This document shows positions 9,761 through 21,920 of a stretch of DNA of 64,000 nt, piece after piece. Source of the stretch: Biscogniauxia marginata (Eukaryota; Ascomycota; Sordariomycetes; Xylariales; Xylariaceae); NCBI GenBank assembly GCA_022695795.1, contig MU404079.1, forward strand, positions 248,001 to 312,000, given 5' to 3'. The notes beneath the pieces were generated by a model. The model saw only the letters and a list, made by a program, of their open reading frames with translations, made no database searches and was not told the DNA's origin. Within the stretch, counting starts at the first letter, position 1; every line of letters starts with the position of its first letter. The position numbers were made by a program, and so were the translations under genes.

Positions 9761-12700
9761 ATGGCTATCAAGAAGCCACCAAACCCGAAGAAGGTTGTCT
9801 CCAGGATATTGAAATGGATATCGAAACCTACCCCCGCTGAAGAAACAAGTGGGATGTCTGGAGCCGAAAGTCAGCCTGAACCTCAGCCTACGGGGAGTTC
9901 AACCCACTTAGAACATAGAGCAGAACCGTCGAGAACAGCGTTGCAGACTGTAACTGAGCCCGGTCCATCACTACCGACCAATCTACCAGATCATGTCGTG
10001 CCATCTGCGTCGAAATCCTCGCAGTTAGCACCAAACATTACCAATCCCGCCCAGAAACAGAGAATTTCTACGGAGTATACCATTCCACGAGAGTCACGCG
10101 AAAAAGAAACAGAAGTCATTGAAAATGACGGTGCTCTTGACGATGTGCAAGAAAACGAAGGAGTACTAAAAAGAGGAGGCTTCCGCAACCTTTGGGAAGA
10201 GGCAATGCAATCGAAAGAGCTCACCGACGAAGACAGGCGTCTACTTACGAAAGAATGGCCATTAGGGGGTGATCAGGTCACAAAGCAACCATTGAGAGAT
10301 GTCCGTGATGAGAATACGGGAGGGTCACCGGACCTTGTCAATCAAGTAATCCAAAAGACGGAACAGGCACTAATAAGGTACAAGGAAGGCGGATGGAAAA
10401 TCGAAAGGGCCAACGGCCGATCAATTGATGTCAAAGAAAAGGCACAGACAATCCTATCATCAACATTAATCATGAAGGATATCGTCGGTGCTGGCCTTGC
10501 CGCAACTGGATACGGGGAAGCAGTATGGAAGGTAATAACGTTTGGTCTAAGTGTAATTTCACCCTCACCTGAATACTATTTTTTACAACTAGCTAACTTT
10601 CTAGATGGTACAACATGACAAAGAAAGAATGGACGCTGTCTTCGATTCAAGTTCTTTTCTTTCCAAGCTCTTGGCAAGATACACCTACTTGGAGTCACAC
10701 TATCGAAAACCAGACCAGGAAGCTATTGAGAATGTGATGAAACTTGAAGACTCAATTGTGGATGTTTACGCGGCGACCCTATGTTACGCTGCCAAAGTCA
10801 ACTCATCACGGGAAGCATCTGGGCCACGTATGGTGTCAAGTTACCGCGATTTCCATGTCCACCCCTACTAACAATAATTCAGAGCGGATATTGGCTGCCT
10901 TCCTTGCATTCACCGGCCAACCTTTGAATGACCTTCGAGAGAAAGTTGAACTTCTAGAGAGGGAGGTAACATTCTGGACGGCGCGCCTTGAGAATGAGTG
11001 TGAGTATGATATCTGTCCATCTACTCGAGCATAAGTTAATTAAGGTCATCACGACTTGTGGTAGTTCGCGAAAGAGAAAACTCAATGCTACAGAGCGAGG
11101 TTTCCGATATGGTTCAACGCTTCACCAAAGCAGGTGAAAATACGGAATATCTGAGGCAACAGATAGACGGTATATTGATATATGCACCACCAAACTCTAC
11201 CGTGTTGAGGCTGACAGCTGGAGAAGAGAAGAAGGAACGGGAAATCCTCGACTGGCTATCTTCTTCTAAGTTCAACGCGAAGCATTTAATGTTGCGAAAG
11301 GATATTAATGAAAACATAAGAGCATCTGGCCAGTGGTTGCTCGAGGAAGGCATATTCAAGGACTGGAGAAACTTACCTCAGAAGTATCTATGGCTTCAAG
11401 GCCGATGTGAGTTAATATTTATTCTTCCTATCCTTTTATTGCTACTAATACTTGTGGAGCGGGCTGTGGAAAATCGTATCTTTGGTATGTCCCTAACGTG
11501 TTCCCATGGTTAAATCATCTCAATAACGCCTAGTAGTTCCACTATAATTGATGCCCTGAGTGACGAATGCCGCAATGACCATTCTAAAGCGTTGGTATAC
11601 TGGTACATCGAATATGATCAAAAAGACACGCAAAGCGCCGACAACCTACTTCGTTCAGTCATACGTCAGCTAGCCGCCGCGAGCCAGCCCTTTCCAGAGA
11701 AGCTCAGAGGTCTAGCAGGGGAACATATCAAGCCAAACTCCCGTCCTAGTATTGATCAGCTCATCCAGACTCAATTCAATGATTTCCACACTTGGCAAGG
11801 ATTTGTACATCGTTTTAGATGGACTAGATGAGTATCCACTGGAAGCTCAAGAGACGAGCCGGAAAGACTTGTTAGCTGTCATTACAGGAACAGTACAAGA
11901 TGCTCACGCAAATGTCCATGTTCTTGTGGTAGGAAGAGAAGAGCATGATATACACGGTTGCTTCAGCGAGCTAAAGAGCAATGGAAAGGAGCTCTTTGAA
12001 CAGTTCAATGTTGAAAAAGGCATCATCGATGACATCAATGCTTTCATTTCGAACAGGATGACCCAAGAAGACCACCTGAGGACCTTGAACTCTAAACTCC
12101 AGAAGGAAATTAAACACAGACTCACGCAGGGTGAAACTAATCAAGAGGACCAAACACCGTGAGTTATGCATATGACCTCTCCATGATTTATTTTTTACCA
12201 TGCATTAAACAAGCTACAGGTCATTCCTGTGGGTAGCCTCCATGTTGAAAGAGCTGCTTGACTGTCACGGTGATGAGAAGCTAGTGAAGGACAAGTTGGA
12301 CAGCATTCCATCAACGATGGGGAAAAGATACGAACAAGAGCTGCAAAAAGTTAATGAGAACGACATCGAGAAACTCAAGACTGTTATGATTTGGATTTCA
12401 AATTCAATGAGGCCACTGACGAAGGGTGAAGTCCTGCAACTGTCTGACATTTGGAAGATGGACGAACTCGATCGTATCTGCCCAACCACCCTCATAAAGA
12501 ACCACCGAACCTCTTCACAGGTAAAGTACGAGCACCAAGAACGAAACCACGAAGGGTTTGGATTTGTTCACTTTTCAGTCAAGGAACATCTTGAATCTAA
12601 TAGTCTACGAGACTCTAAAGACGCCAAGATATCTCGCTTCTTTGCAAGCGAAGACGAGAAACATATAATGATAGCCAAGAGGTGCCTAGATTGTTTGTTG

Positions 12701-14840
12701 AGAAACCCCGATGGGTCGTCAAAGGGGGAAAACCTGGAGTATTCCGTGCTCAGTTATGCGGCAACAAATTGGTTTCGACACGTCCAGGTCGTAACAGAAA
12801 AGAAATTTCTGGAACGAGGTGGAGAGCCACTCATCCGGAAACTCTTCCAATCCGATTCCCCCAACTTCGAGTTGTGGCTTCGGATGTTCAACCCGGACCA
12901 TGACGGTATGAGGAGGAGATCATATGAGGACAGGCCAGTTATAAACTTGGCCCATCCTCTATATTATGCGATTCTCCTGGAGTTCCTCTCTACGGCCAAG
13001 CAGATGATTGATGATGGTGTCGAGGTTAACTCGCGCAGTGGCACCGAAGGTACTGTTCTGCAGTTAGCCTCATTTCGCGGGTATACGGACATCGTTCAGC
13101 AGTTGTTGGACAGAGGTGTAGATGTGAACGCAGAAGGGAGACGCCGTGGTTCGGCTCTCTACGCCGCCGCAAGCCAGGGCAACATCGGCATCGTTGAAAA
13201 ACTCCTCGGGGCGGGAGCAAATGCAAACGAAGATGAAGATACCAGGTTCGAGAATGCACTTCAGGCTGCCGCATTTCGAGGCTATGATGTTGTTGTCCGC
13301 TTGCTTATCGAACATGGCGCCGATGTCAACGCCACTGGGGGAGTGATGGGTAACGCTCTCCAGGCCGCTTCGGCGGCTGGGCACTTTGAAACGGTCGTAG
13401 TCTTGATTGACAATGGTGCCAAAGTCAACATGATTGGAGGTCTCCTTTGCACAGCTATGCTATCCGCATTAACGGGTCGCTACGACGATATTGCAGAAGA
13501 ACTAGAAGACGCAGGGGCTTTGCCTATCCGTCGTGATACAGAATGTTGGCATCACGCTTATCCATCGGACGCTTCCTATCCCGAATATCTCTTTGCATAT
13601 GAACCTACAGACTATTCCCGGTACCGGGAGTTCATTGAGTTCCGCCAAAATATACCTGAGGAACTCACACTCGATCAGAAGATGTTCGCTGCTGCTTTTT
13701 TCATGTTAAAACTTCCGAGTCTGAAGGACGCTTCCTGGTCCATTTCTCAATTTCGGTCAAAATTTGGCTTTAGTCATCCCATTTACTACCACATGCAGAC
13801 TATCCAAATGTCCACACAACGTCATGTTCGTGACCTCGTATCTCTGAGCAAGCAAGATTTTAGATACCGGGCGCTATTTTGGGCCGGAATTGACGTTGTA
13901 CTTAGGGTATGTCACCTATTCATAACTGACATCCATATCGCAACCGCCACTAAACGCTGATAAGTGTACTTCTATTCTAATCATGTAGTAGGTTATATCA
14001 TCCCTCATTGGAAACTTGATGCGGGACGAGGAAAGGGAGCCCAGATCTGAAATATATGCATTGAAACCACGGTATCTTCTGTCAGACAAAAGATACAACG
14101 GTGTCTCCAGAAATATCTTTGATCTTGAAGACCTGGCTATGCTTGACTTCGAGGAAGCACAGAGGAAAGCTAAAGATCTTGATTTAGATGCTCCTTCCAC
14201 TAAGCTCTTTACTGGCAGGCTAGTTTTGGGCGATCTGCTAGACCTTTTGAAAGAACTTGTTCGAGTAGGGACGCACACGGACTACTATGAGAGGGCCTTG
14301 CTGGAACTTGGAATAGGGTTGGATGCTCCGCTCCAAAAGATTATGAATAAGCTATGTTATGAGTTGGGCTCGACTCTGAGGCAGCTTGTAAGACTTCTGT
14401 ATGAGCGAAATGCACCGGATCTTATTTTCGAGTCGATTCGCCACAGAGTCAGGTTGCTTATTCTAGTACGACTAGAACGCATCAAAGCTTATGATGCTTT
14501 ATGTCAGGAACAGCTTGCTTTGCTGCGGCCTATGAAGCAAGATATAAGCCCAGAGGGCATGTCCACAACGCTGATGGAGAAGATACAAGCAACTGTCAGA
14601 CAGCAGACAGATGACATTCAGTCAAATATTACTGAACAACTCCGGGAGTTTCAGTCAACTATCCTGGACGGCATAAATAGTCGCATTTCGACACAGATTA
14701 GAGCAGAACTAGGAACGCCCGCCGACAGAATCGCACCAGAAGGCTCGAAATCCCCAATTGAGGTCCCCGGCAAGCTCCCACCCAGATTGGTTGGAAAGCA
14801 GATGACATTGCCAGTACCACGTCAAAATAAGGAGGATTGA
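9761..14840 (+). CDS. NACHT-ankyrin NOD-like (STAND) protein, one frame break
   Basis: Eight exons fit frame and splice signals: 9761-10531, 10605-10827, 10883-10999, 11065-11406, 11460-11484, 11534-12158, 12220-13906 and 13992-14840, for about 1545 residues. After a disordered Pro/Ser start comes a NACHT-N-like helical region (GFRNLWEEAMQSKELTDEDR near 147, then MVQHDKERMDAVF). Walker A GRSGCGKS (483-490) is assembled across a 53-bp intron and a 25-nt microexon. The Walker B/kinase-2 motif is LYIVLDGLDE. Ankyrin repeats follow at about 960-1110 (VLQLASFRGYTDIVQQLLDR, GADVNATGGVMGNALQAAS). A helical C-terminal region of about 400 residues has no assigned fold. Between PSIDQLIQTQF and MISTLGKDLYIV (about 11772-11790) the frame shifts by one base with no credible intron, so the allele is either broken or mis-sequenced. 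In fungi this class includes nonself-recognition and death-signalling regulators; the actual trigger here is unknown. Confidence 0.85.
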
Positions 14841-16464
14841 TCATAAAAGATTGAAATGGAAGATCGGGGTTATGTACTAGTAAAATGGATATCGGCGCAA
14901 ACATGACGACCTTACGAATAGCTCTCATCTATCATTATCCCTTTATAATAAGTGTCTCACACTGGGTTACGAGCCTGCTAATTCGAATATTTTGTAACGT
15001 GTAATGAGCTAACCTGTTCAAATGTATAGGCATGATGAAACCACCCTGATTCCCATATGGGATGTTAGGAATACTTCGTATTTTGCGCAACAACTAATAA
15101 TTGCGATATTTCGTCTAACGTCAGCTTTGCAAAGTTGCTACATAACACTATACAGTATTACCTAAATGAGGTATCGCCCAATAATACTACTTTACTATAA
15201 CTAGACATTCCAAGCCCCTCTTCTATTGCGAACATCAGAAATTACAACTCAGCCTAGTCCCTCAACCTAGTAGTCAGAACCGCACATCATACAAACGGAA
15301 CAAATGAAGTTGCATTCTTCGAATTATGGCTCCCCTCCCCCCTCCCGTCTTTTTTCTGTCTCGCTCAATGCCACTCTGACCTGTGGCGTGCGCCGAAAGA
15401 TAACGACTTTCCCGAGCTGACAGAAATTCGACATGGCCAGAGCCTCGTGAAACCTTCTCTTTCTGCTTTCTCGCATTTTCATTACGACTGGTATAATAAT
15501 AGAAAGGTAATAAGTGTCATATCACTAGCCAGAGTTGGGGGGTGGGGGGGAGCAGTCGAGAGCCTCCTCAGCATTGCTCGAATGATCGTCGGCCCCCAAC
15601 CATCCAATACAAAAGAAAAAGGAAAACCAAAACCAACGTACATACATAGCGCACGCATCACCGGACCGTCAACCAACACGCAGCAGCGCACAATGTCCGC
15701 CTGCGGTGTAACCATTCTAGAGCGAATCCACAGAGACAGCCTCTGTCAGCTTGCCCTCTTCCTCTATGGTCGAGAAACTTTCTCAAAACCTGTTTCCCGG
15801 GAGAGGAGGGGGAGTCGATTGTGCTCTTATTACATGCAAGCTTGACAATGCGCGGGACGGCCCTTTTCTCGATCCTGTAAGTGGACAGATACGGGACGTC
15901 AATATGCAGTTGGCTGCGAATAGACGAACAACCCAACAACAGAGCGAGCAATTCGACTATCTACGTAGCGGACGGACGGCATATATGATGGTTCGGCGCA
16001 GCCTCCCCCCCCCCCCCCGGTAGAAACTATCTCGTCATCATCCTTGGCAGACGGATTACGGTATCATCGATGAAGTTGATAATGCTGAAGATCATAGACA
16101 TGCGATTGATAGCCGACTGCTGACGAGCGAGCTTATTTGCTGTTTGGCTGTTCGTTCGGCTATCTAGTGTACGCCATACCGGCCTAGTCAGGATGCCTGC
16201 CACCTTCTCGGTCTCAGCTTTCAGCGCTGGTGTCGCTGTTGTGGCGATCTGACACACACACCAGAAGATGGGAGGGGAGCGGACTATCAAAGATGGAGCC
16301 CCACGTAAGTTTACGTTCTGCTGGTAGCCTCTCTCCGTGTAGATAAATGAGACGCAGGCGTCTCGAGACCCTTGTTCCCTCTGGCCTCTGAAGTCGATCT
16401 CATTCACTACGGTAGGTTCATCTCAAGCGAGCGAAACATAAATCCCACAGCGCCGCGCGCAATC
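14841..16464. other. Intergenic region
   Basis: 1.6 kb with a polypyrimidine block (15331-15352), a G run near 15538 and a C run at 16007-16018. Several frames are open for 60-130 codons but have poor composition and no splice support. The right end is the leader of the DUF3176 gene. I see no gene. Confidence 0.5.
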
Positions 16465-18753
16465 ATGGCCTACACTCCAGTGCATGACCATAGCTTCAAT
16501 ACGGGGACGACGTTCTCGCTCGCCGCTGGGGACGACCGTTACGCGTATCATAATGCCCTCCGGCAGGAGCACGTCGAGCGCCAGCCCTTCTCGGCTGGCG
16601 ATGACCGGCCCAAGGAGTTCGCGGACGTCGAGTTCCACGGAGTGAACCCCTACTGGACAACAATATCGACGGGGGCGGCGGCGGCGGCGGTGGCACTGCC
16701 CGGCGTCCCGAGCGGGCCGTCGCACCAGCGCGGATGGAGCGATAGCACGATCGCGGCGATGGACGGCGGAAACCGCGGCGTCGACTCGGACAGCGAGGCA
16801 TCGAAACCGCCGCGGTCTCCGCCGCAGAAGAACAACAAGAAGCGGACGTGCGGGACGACCGCCACCGAGGAGTCGTGGACGCTGGAGGTCGCGGGGGTGG
16901 TCGTGGCGCTGGCGGCGGTCGGGTCGATCCTGGGGGTGCTGGCGCGGTTCAACGGGCGCGCGCTGCCCGAGTGGCCGTACTATATCACTCTCAACGCGCT
17001 GATCGCGCTGCTTGTCACCGTCGCGACGGCCGCCATGGGGATATCGCTGCAGAGCGGCCTCAGCCAGCTCAAGTGGATCCGGTTCAAGGAGGGGCGCGCG
17101 CCCCTCGCCGACATGGAGCGCTTCGATGAGGCGAGCCGGGGAACCTGGGGTGCGGTGAAATTGCTGGCTACGGCCCGCGGAGGGTAAGTATCCCCCCTCC
17201 CCTTTTTTTTTCTATCCCTCTTTTTATCGTTATCAAACATCAGTAAATCCCTGACCTTGCAATGACCCCCCTTTTCTAGATATCTGGGATCCTTCGGCGC
17301 GATCATAGCCATCACCGCTCTAGCGCTGAGCCCCTTCGCCCAGCAGGTCGTCACGTACCAGACGAGGATAGTCGAGAGCCCCGTGGGCGCCAGCGTCAAC
17401 CGGGCGCTCAACTACACGGGGGCGCTCCCGGGGAACACATCTAGTAGTAAGCTTGCCAAATACCCACGATAGTTACCGGGGTTGCCGTAAGATATATATG
17501 TACACAGGCTAACTAACTTCCTATCAGCTGGGTTCGTACCCATACTGCCCCTCAAGTCAGCCGTGTACAACGGCCTGTTCGCCGAGAACGGCCGCCCGGG
17601 CGCCGCGCTCGCCTTCGAGTGCCAGACAGGCAATTGCACCTGGGACACGTACGAGACGCTAGCCGTGTGCGCCTCGTGCGTGGACCTAACGCCCTTCATC
17701 GAGCCGTACTGCGGCGGAACCAACAGCACCCCCACCACCGCCAACAACGACGACGACAGCAATGATTCCTCCTGTGGGTGGCAAGTGCCCCAAGGAGCGC
17801 GCCTAGACACCGGATCGGAAGTATTCAGCATAACGCCGCAGATCCCGCACGCGCGCGGCGACCAGCCGCACTCGACGATCGCGAAGCTGCTGTTCATGGG
17901 GGCCGAGTCGCGCTCGGGCCCCGCGGGCTCGGTCCAGCCCTGGGCCCGCCAGTGCGCGCTGTCGGCGTGCGTGCAGACGCTCGAGACGCGGGTCGCGAAC
18001 GGGGCGCTCGGCGAGCGCGTCCTCGCCGAGGCCGTGAACCAGACCGTCGTCGACATCAGCGACGCAGACGGGGGGCAGGACCGCAACGTGTACAATGTTA
18101 TTGTCGGCAACGACACGGCTGCTACGACGACGACGACGACGTACATGCTCGGCATCGAGGCCATGCTCGCGATGCGGGGGTGGTTCTCGACGCTCTTCGC
18201 GACGGGGGCAGCGGTGCGCAGCGGCGCGGCCTTCAACCGCACGGTGACGGGTGACGGCAGCAACAGCCAAGCGGTAGTGGTGAACCTGACGGTGGGGATC
18301 TCGAGCGGGACGACCTTCTTCGACTCGGACGTGGTGACGGCCTTCTACTGGAACTACTACGAGTACGACGGCGGGCTCGACATGCTGGTGCGCGACGTCG
18401 CGACCTCGATGACGGTCGCGTTCCGCGGGTTCCTCGGGGCCGAGCCCGTCGGCGGCCGCGCCGCCGCCGCCGAGTCGTACGTCCACGTACGCTGGGGGTT
18501 CGCGGCCCTGCCCATCGTCGTCGTCGTCGGCGCCGCCCTGTTCCTCGCCGCCGCCGTATGGCGCACCCGCAGGTCGCGGACGAGGCCGTGGAAGAGCAGC
18601 GCCCTCGCCATGCTGCTCCACGGGCTGGACGACGAGGTCAGGGCCCGCCTCGTCCTGGGAGACAGCCTGGGCGAGCAGAAACGCCGGGCGAAGGGTGTCA
18701 AGGTACAGCTAGACGAGTCGGATGGTATCAATGGCAGTCTACTAAGGGGGTGA
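16465..18753 (+). CDS. DUF3176 integral membrane protein
   Basis: Exons 16465-17183, 17280-17446 and 17528-18753 (introns of 96 and 81 bp; phases 2 and 1 fit) give 703 residues. After a disordered, Pro/Ser-rich N-terminus (1-134) comes the DUF3176 signature from about residue 135: ESWTLEVAGVVVALAAVGS, a Trp-Pro-Tyr turn (LPEWPYYITLNALIALLV) and SQLKWIRFKEGRAPL. A further hydrophobic helix is LGSFGAIIAITALALSPFAQ. A long outside domain follows with conserved-looking cysteines (FECQTGNCTWDTYETLAVC, CASCVDLT, CALSACVQT) and several N-glycosylation sequons. A last TM helix (about 617-642, FAALPIVVVVGAALFLAAAVW) and a short cytoplasmic tail close the protein. The family is common and often multicopy in filamentous ascomycetes; no molecular function is established. 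The start is chosen as the ATG opening MAYTPVHD, after an in-frame but unconvincing leader. Confidence 0.88.
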
Positions 18754-19306
18754 TGGCCTGGCTGCCTCGGAATGATTATGAAGATTCATTACCTGTTTTG
18801 AGATATTTTAATGGTAATGGTAGCTTTAATATATCGTCCCATATACTTACTATTCATCCTTACGTTACTGATGCGACTTGGTAAATTCTTTTAAAAATAG
18901 TTTTAATGTTTTTTGTGAATATCCGCAAACCTTTAAGAGCCTCTAAGCACATATAGGAACATGGGGTCAATACGATTCTCTTCCAAGTTCCTTGCCGGAG
19001 GAGTGTAGTAAAACAGTCGGGTATTTGGTTATTCGGGATTATCAATATTTACGTCGCTAGGAACTCTCCAGTCAAGGAGCTAACAAGAGGGCACGAGTCA
19101 ATGCATATCGGGATTCTAGATCTCTCATCATCATGTATTGAGGGTATATACAATAGGGGTACGTCAACTTCATGGCCTCATTAAACTGATACTCATGCTT
19201 ATACGGCAGCCACAGAAGCAACGCGGTTGCTCGTTATTCCCGCGCTACTCGGTTTCTATTAGATTACCACGCCATTCCTAGCCGTCTGAGATGAGACCAC
19301 CAGGTG
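18754..19306. other. Convergent intergenic region
   Basis: 550 AT-rich bases between the 3' ends of the DUF3176 gene and the permease gene, which converge here. No gene seen; presumably both 3' UTRs. Confidence 0.6.
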
Positions 19307-21164
19307 CTACGACTTTCTCTCGACGATGCCTGTGCTATTCAGTGGTGCCGAGTCGTCGTGGATATACAGCTGCATGACTTTGGGACCTGGATAATGGCGA
19401 GTCGCATGTACCAGCCACCAGATCCCAGAGAGCGTGACAGTCCCGACAAGAATCACGCTGTTGTAATTCATCGACTCGGAGGTGGTCGGAAGTGAGTATG
19501 CTATAGTATCTTGTTAGCGAGAATCCTACCATAGTAGGTAATAGGGGCAGCTTACGGAAACAGAAAAAGATATCGAATAGAGCGATAAATAAAACAGCCA
19601 GCAGGTTGATGCTATAGCCAAACTTGCCGAGATGGAAAGGGCCAGGCGGGAAGTATTTCCGGCCAGTCACCATATTCGCAGCGAAGGGAATCGCATATGA
19701 CACACTCGTCATTACGATAAAGGAACCCGTCAGGGCTAGGAATGCGCTACTGCTTCCCAGTGGTATGGCGCCGAGTCCCGTAGCGACTACTGAGACGAAC
19801 AGAGTTGCATATACGGGGCAGCTAAGTCCTTCGTTGACTTGACCGAAAATGCTGGAGAAGGGCACGGCGTTGTCTCGAGCCAAAGCCCAGTATGTTCGTG
19901 AATTCGTAAGCAGAGTTCCCACGCAGCAACACACGGTACTTAGGAACAGGATGAACAAAAGACCAAATGTCGCGCCGGCGCTGTTCGTTGCTTGGGAGTA
20001 AATGACAGCGAGAGGGTAAGTGTTGATGCCTCCCTGTAGGGCTGATATATCGGTAATGGCGTATCCTATAGTAATGGCGAAAACGAAGGCATAGAAAAAC
20101 CCCAAGCCGAGCTGTAGGCCAATGGCTTTGGGCAGATCTTTCCTTGGGTGTGGTAACTCCTCGGCTATGTGAGTGATAGCATCGGGAGTTCCGATAGTGA
20201 AGGCGCCGTTTAGCACGCCTAGGAGAAAGGCAACACCACCCTGCCAGCCAGTCAGGTTATTCTCGTTAAACGACCCCCAAACAAAATAGTTAGAGGCGTG
20301 AGTCTCTGGCATAGCAGCAAGGACAATGATAGTGATAACCCCACCGACAACAACAAAGAACATGCCAAGGTTCTGAGTGAGCGGGAGAAGCTTATTCGCG
20401 AATATGACGAAAAGGGTCGAAAGCCATAAGACCGAAACGTATGTGACATATACATGCCATGTCTCCGGCACGTAGGAGTCTTGGTGATACGTCGCATACA
20501 TCTGAACGAGGATGTTGGACGTGATTTCAAATAGCGCAGCGAGGTCAAACATCCATCCATAAAAGTTGATCCATCCTGTGAAAAAACCAACCATCCGACC
20601 CCATTTGGGACCGGCTGCGATAGTGCCCCAGTGGTAAACACCGCCAGCGGTGGGCACCGATGAAGCAAGCTTTGTGAGGTCTGTCAGAAATCTCCGAACA
20701 CATTTAAGACCCGATTGGACGATGCGAAACCAAGTCAGGGATGGGATCAGAAACGCTTACATACCTCGGCAAGGCTCAGACCAATGAAGGTGTAGTAGAA
20801 CAGGGCAACAATAAGACCGTAGATAAGACCCGGGGGGCCACCATTAACTACGAATGATGCAATGTCAGTTGACAGCTCGTCAAAGGTGATGGATGGTATC
20901 AACGACTGGAGCCTAGATGGAGGTCAACTTACGAATGGAGACCGATATCGAGGAACCCAAAGCCGCCCATGCGTTGTCGACGGTGAGGGCTACACCGACA
21001 ATGCCAAGCAGGCCATATTGGCGCCTCAATTGGTCCTTGTAGCCAGCAGCATTGACCTGGATGCCTCTATCAATGGCGGCGACAGTCTCGTCGTCTATAC
21101 CACCCAGTTCGGGTTGCTTATTGTCGGCTGAGTCGGGAGGACCCGATTCCGTGCTAGCAGTCAT
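19307..21164 (-). CDS. APC-superfamily permease (amino acid/choline/GABA type)
   Basis: Minus-strand exons 21164-20933, 20847-20765, 20669-19556 and 19500-19307 (introns of 85, 95 and 55 bp; phases fit) encode 540 residues. The acidic cytosolic N-terminus ends in LRRQYGLLGIVGVALTVDNA. Twelve hydrophobic helices can be picked out. Family hallmarks are NGGPPGLIYG in TM2, SSVPTAGGVYHWGTIAAGPK, NGAFTIGTPDAITHIAEELP and NSRTYWALARDNAVPFS, and the C-terminal helix before HATRHYPGPK. These match the fungal choline/GABA/amino acid permease branch (Hnm1/Uga4-like) of proton symporters in the plasma membrane. The exact substrate cannot be read from sequence. Five GATA-type sites upstream suggest nitrogen control. 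Length is normal for the family, with no damage seen. Confidence 0.92.
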
Positions 21165-21287
21165 GATTACCGTCTAATTATGTACCGTCGAGCGACACGG
21201 GCCTTCCGGAGGTTGTCGCTAAGCGGCGGAGTTGAACAACCAGTTGTTCCCAGCCGCTCTATGATGGGTGAAGTGTCCAGGCTTGAC

Positions 21288-21920
21288 GATAATTGGGCGA
21301 GCGACTTGATATCGCACCAACAGGATTGTGCGAATCCTCTTGCTTTAAAGGACGCTATTTCGAGTTGTACAAACTTGGAAACAGAAGAGGTTTGAGAGGG
21401 GGTTTGTGAGAATGCAGGTTGAGGCAGGACGGTTACATCAAATATACATGCATTAAAAGACTGACACGTCAGATACGATGGCACAGATAGAGCTTCTTTA
21501 AGGGAAGAGAAACGGGAAGCCAAGCGGCTGCGTTCCCCAAAATGGCGAGCAGGTCCCCTGATTTACACCAAGACTACCCAAGACACGCCGGGGTTCATAT
21601 CCAAAAAAGCAAGACGGGCAGGACGGGAAAGGCTAGGCTATCTGGTTTTGCCACGCCACCAATTGCGCAGGGCAATGCGGTTGGTTCCAAGAGTTGTCTT
21701 AAAGTAAGTGCTCCATATCAAGAAACGGCCCGGTCGGGCTTATCATCGACAGGAGTTTTGATCGATCGGGAGTGCGATAAAGGCTGCAGGGGGAGCCCGC
21801 CGAAGCCGACGTCGTCTTCCCAGCTTCACCACCAAACGCAGACATCGCTTATCATAGCTGCACTTGCAGCGGGGAGACCCCATCGGCTGCGCTACCAGGG
21901 CCACCCGTCCCGGACGATAA
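21288..21920 (-). promoter_or_regulatory. Cluster of five GATA-factor motifs upstream of the permease
   Basis: GATAA or its complement TTATC occurs at 21288-21292, 21740-21744, 21776-21780, 21849-21853 and 21916-21920, within about 760 bp upstream of the permease start. In filamentous fungi, nitrogen-catabolite GATA factors (AreA/NIT2) bind clustered HGATAR sites before permease genes. The motif is short and such clusters occur by chance, so this is suggestive only. Confidence 0.4.

Noticed and set aside
11710..11749. A 40-bp intron (GTCTAG..CCTAG) that would cure the NOD-like frame break
   Set aside because: It would remove GEHIKPNSRPSIDQL, which looks like normal NACHT-linker sequence, has a poor donor and no branch site, and is shorter than every other intron here.
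15447..15845. A 132-residue ORF upstream of the DUF3176 gene
   Set aside because: Composition is not coding-like and no homologous motif is visible; likely leader or spacer.
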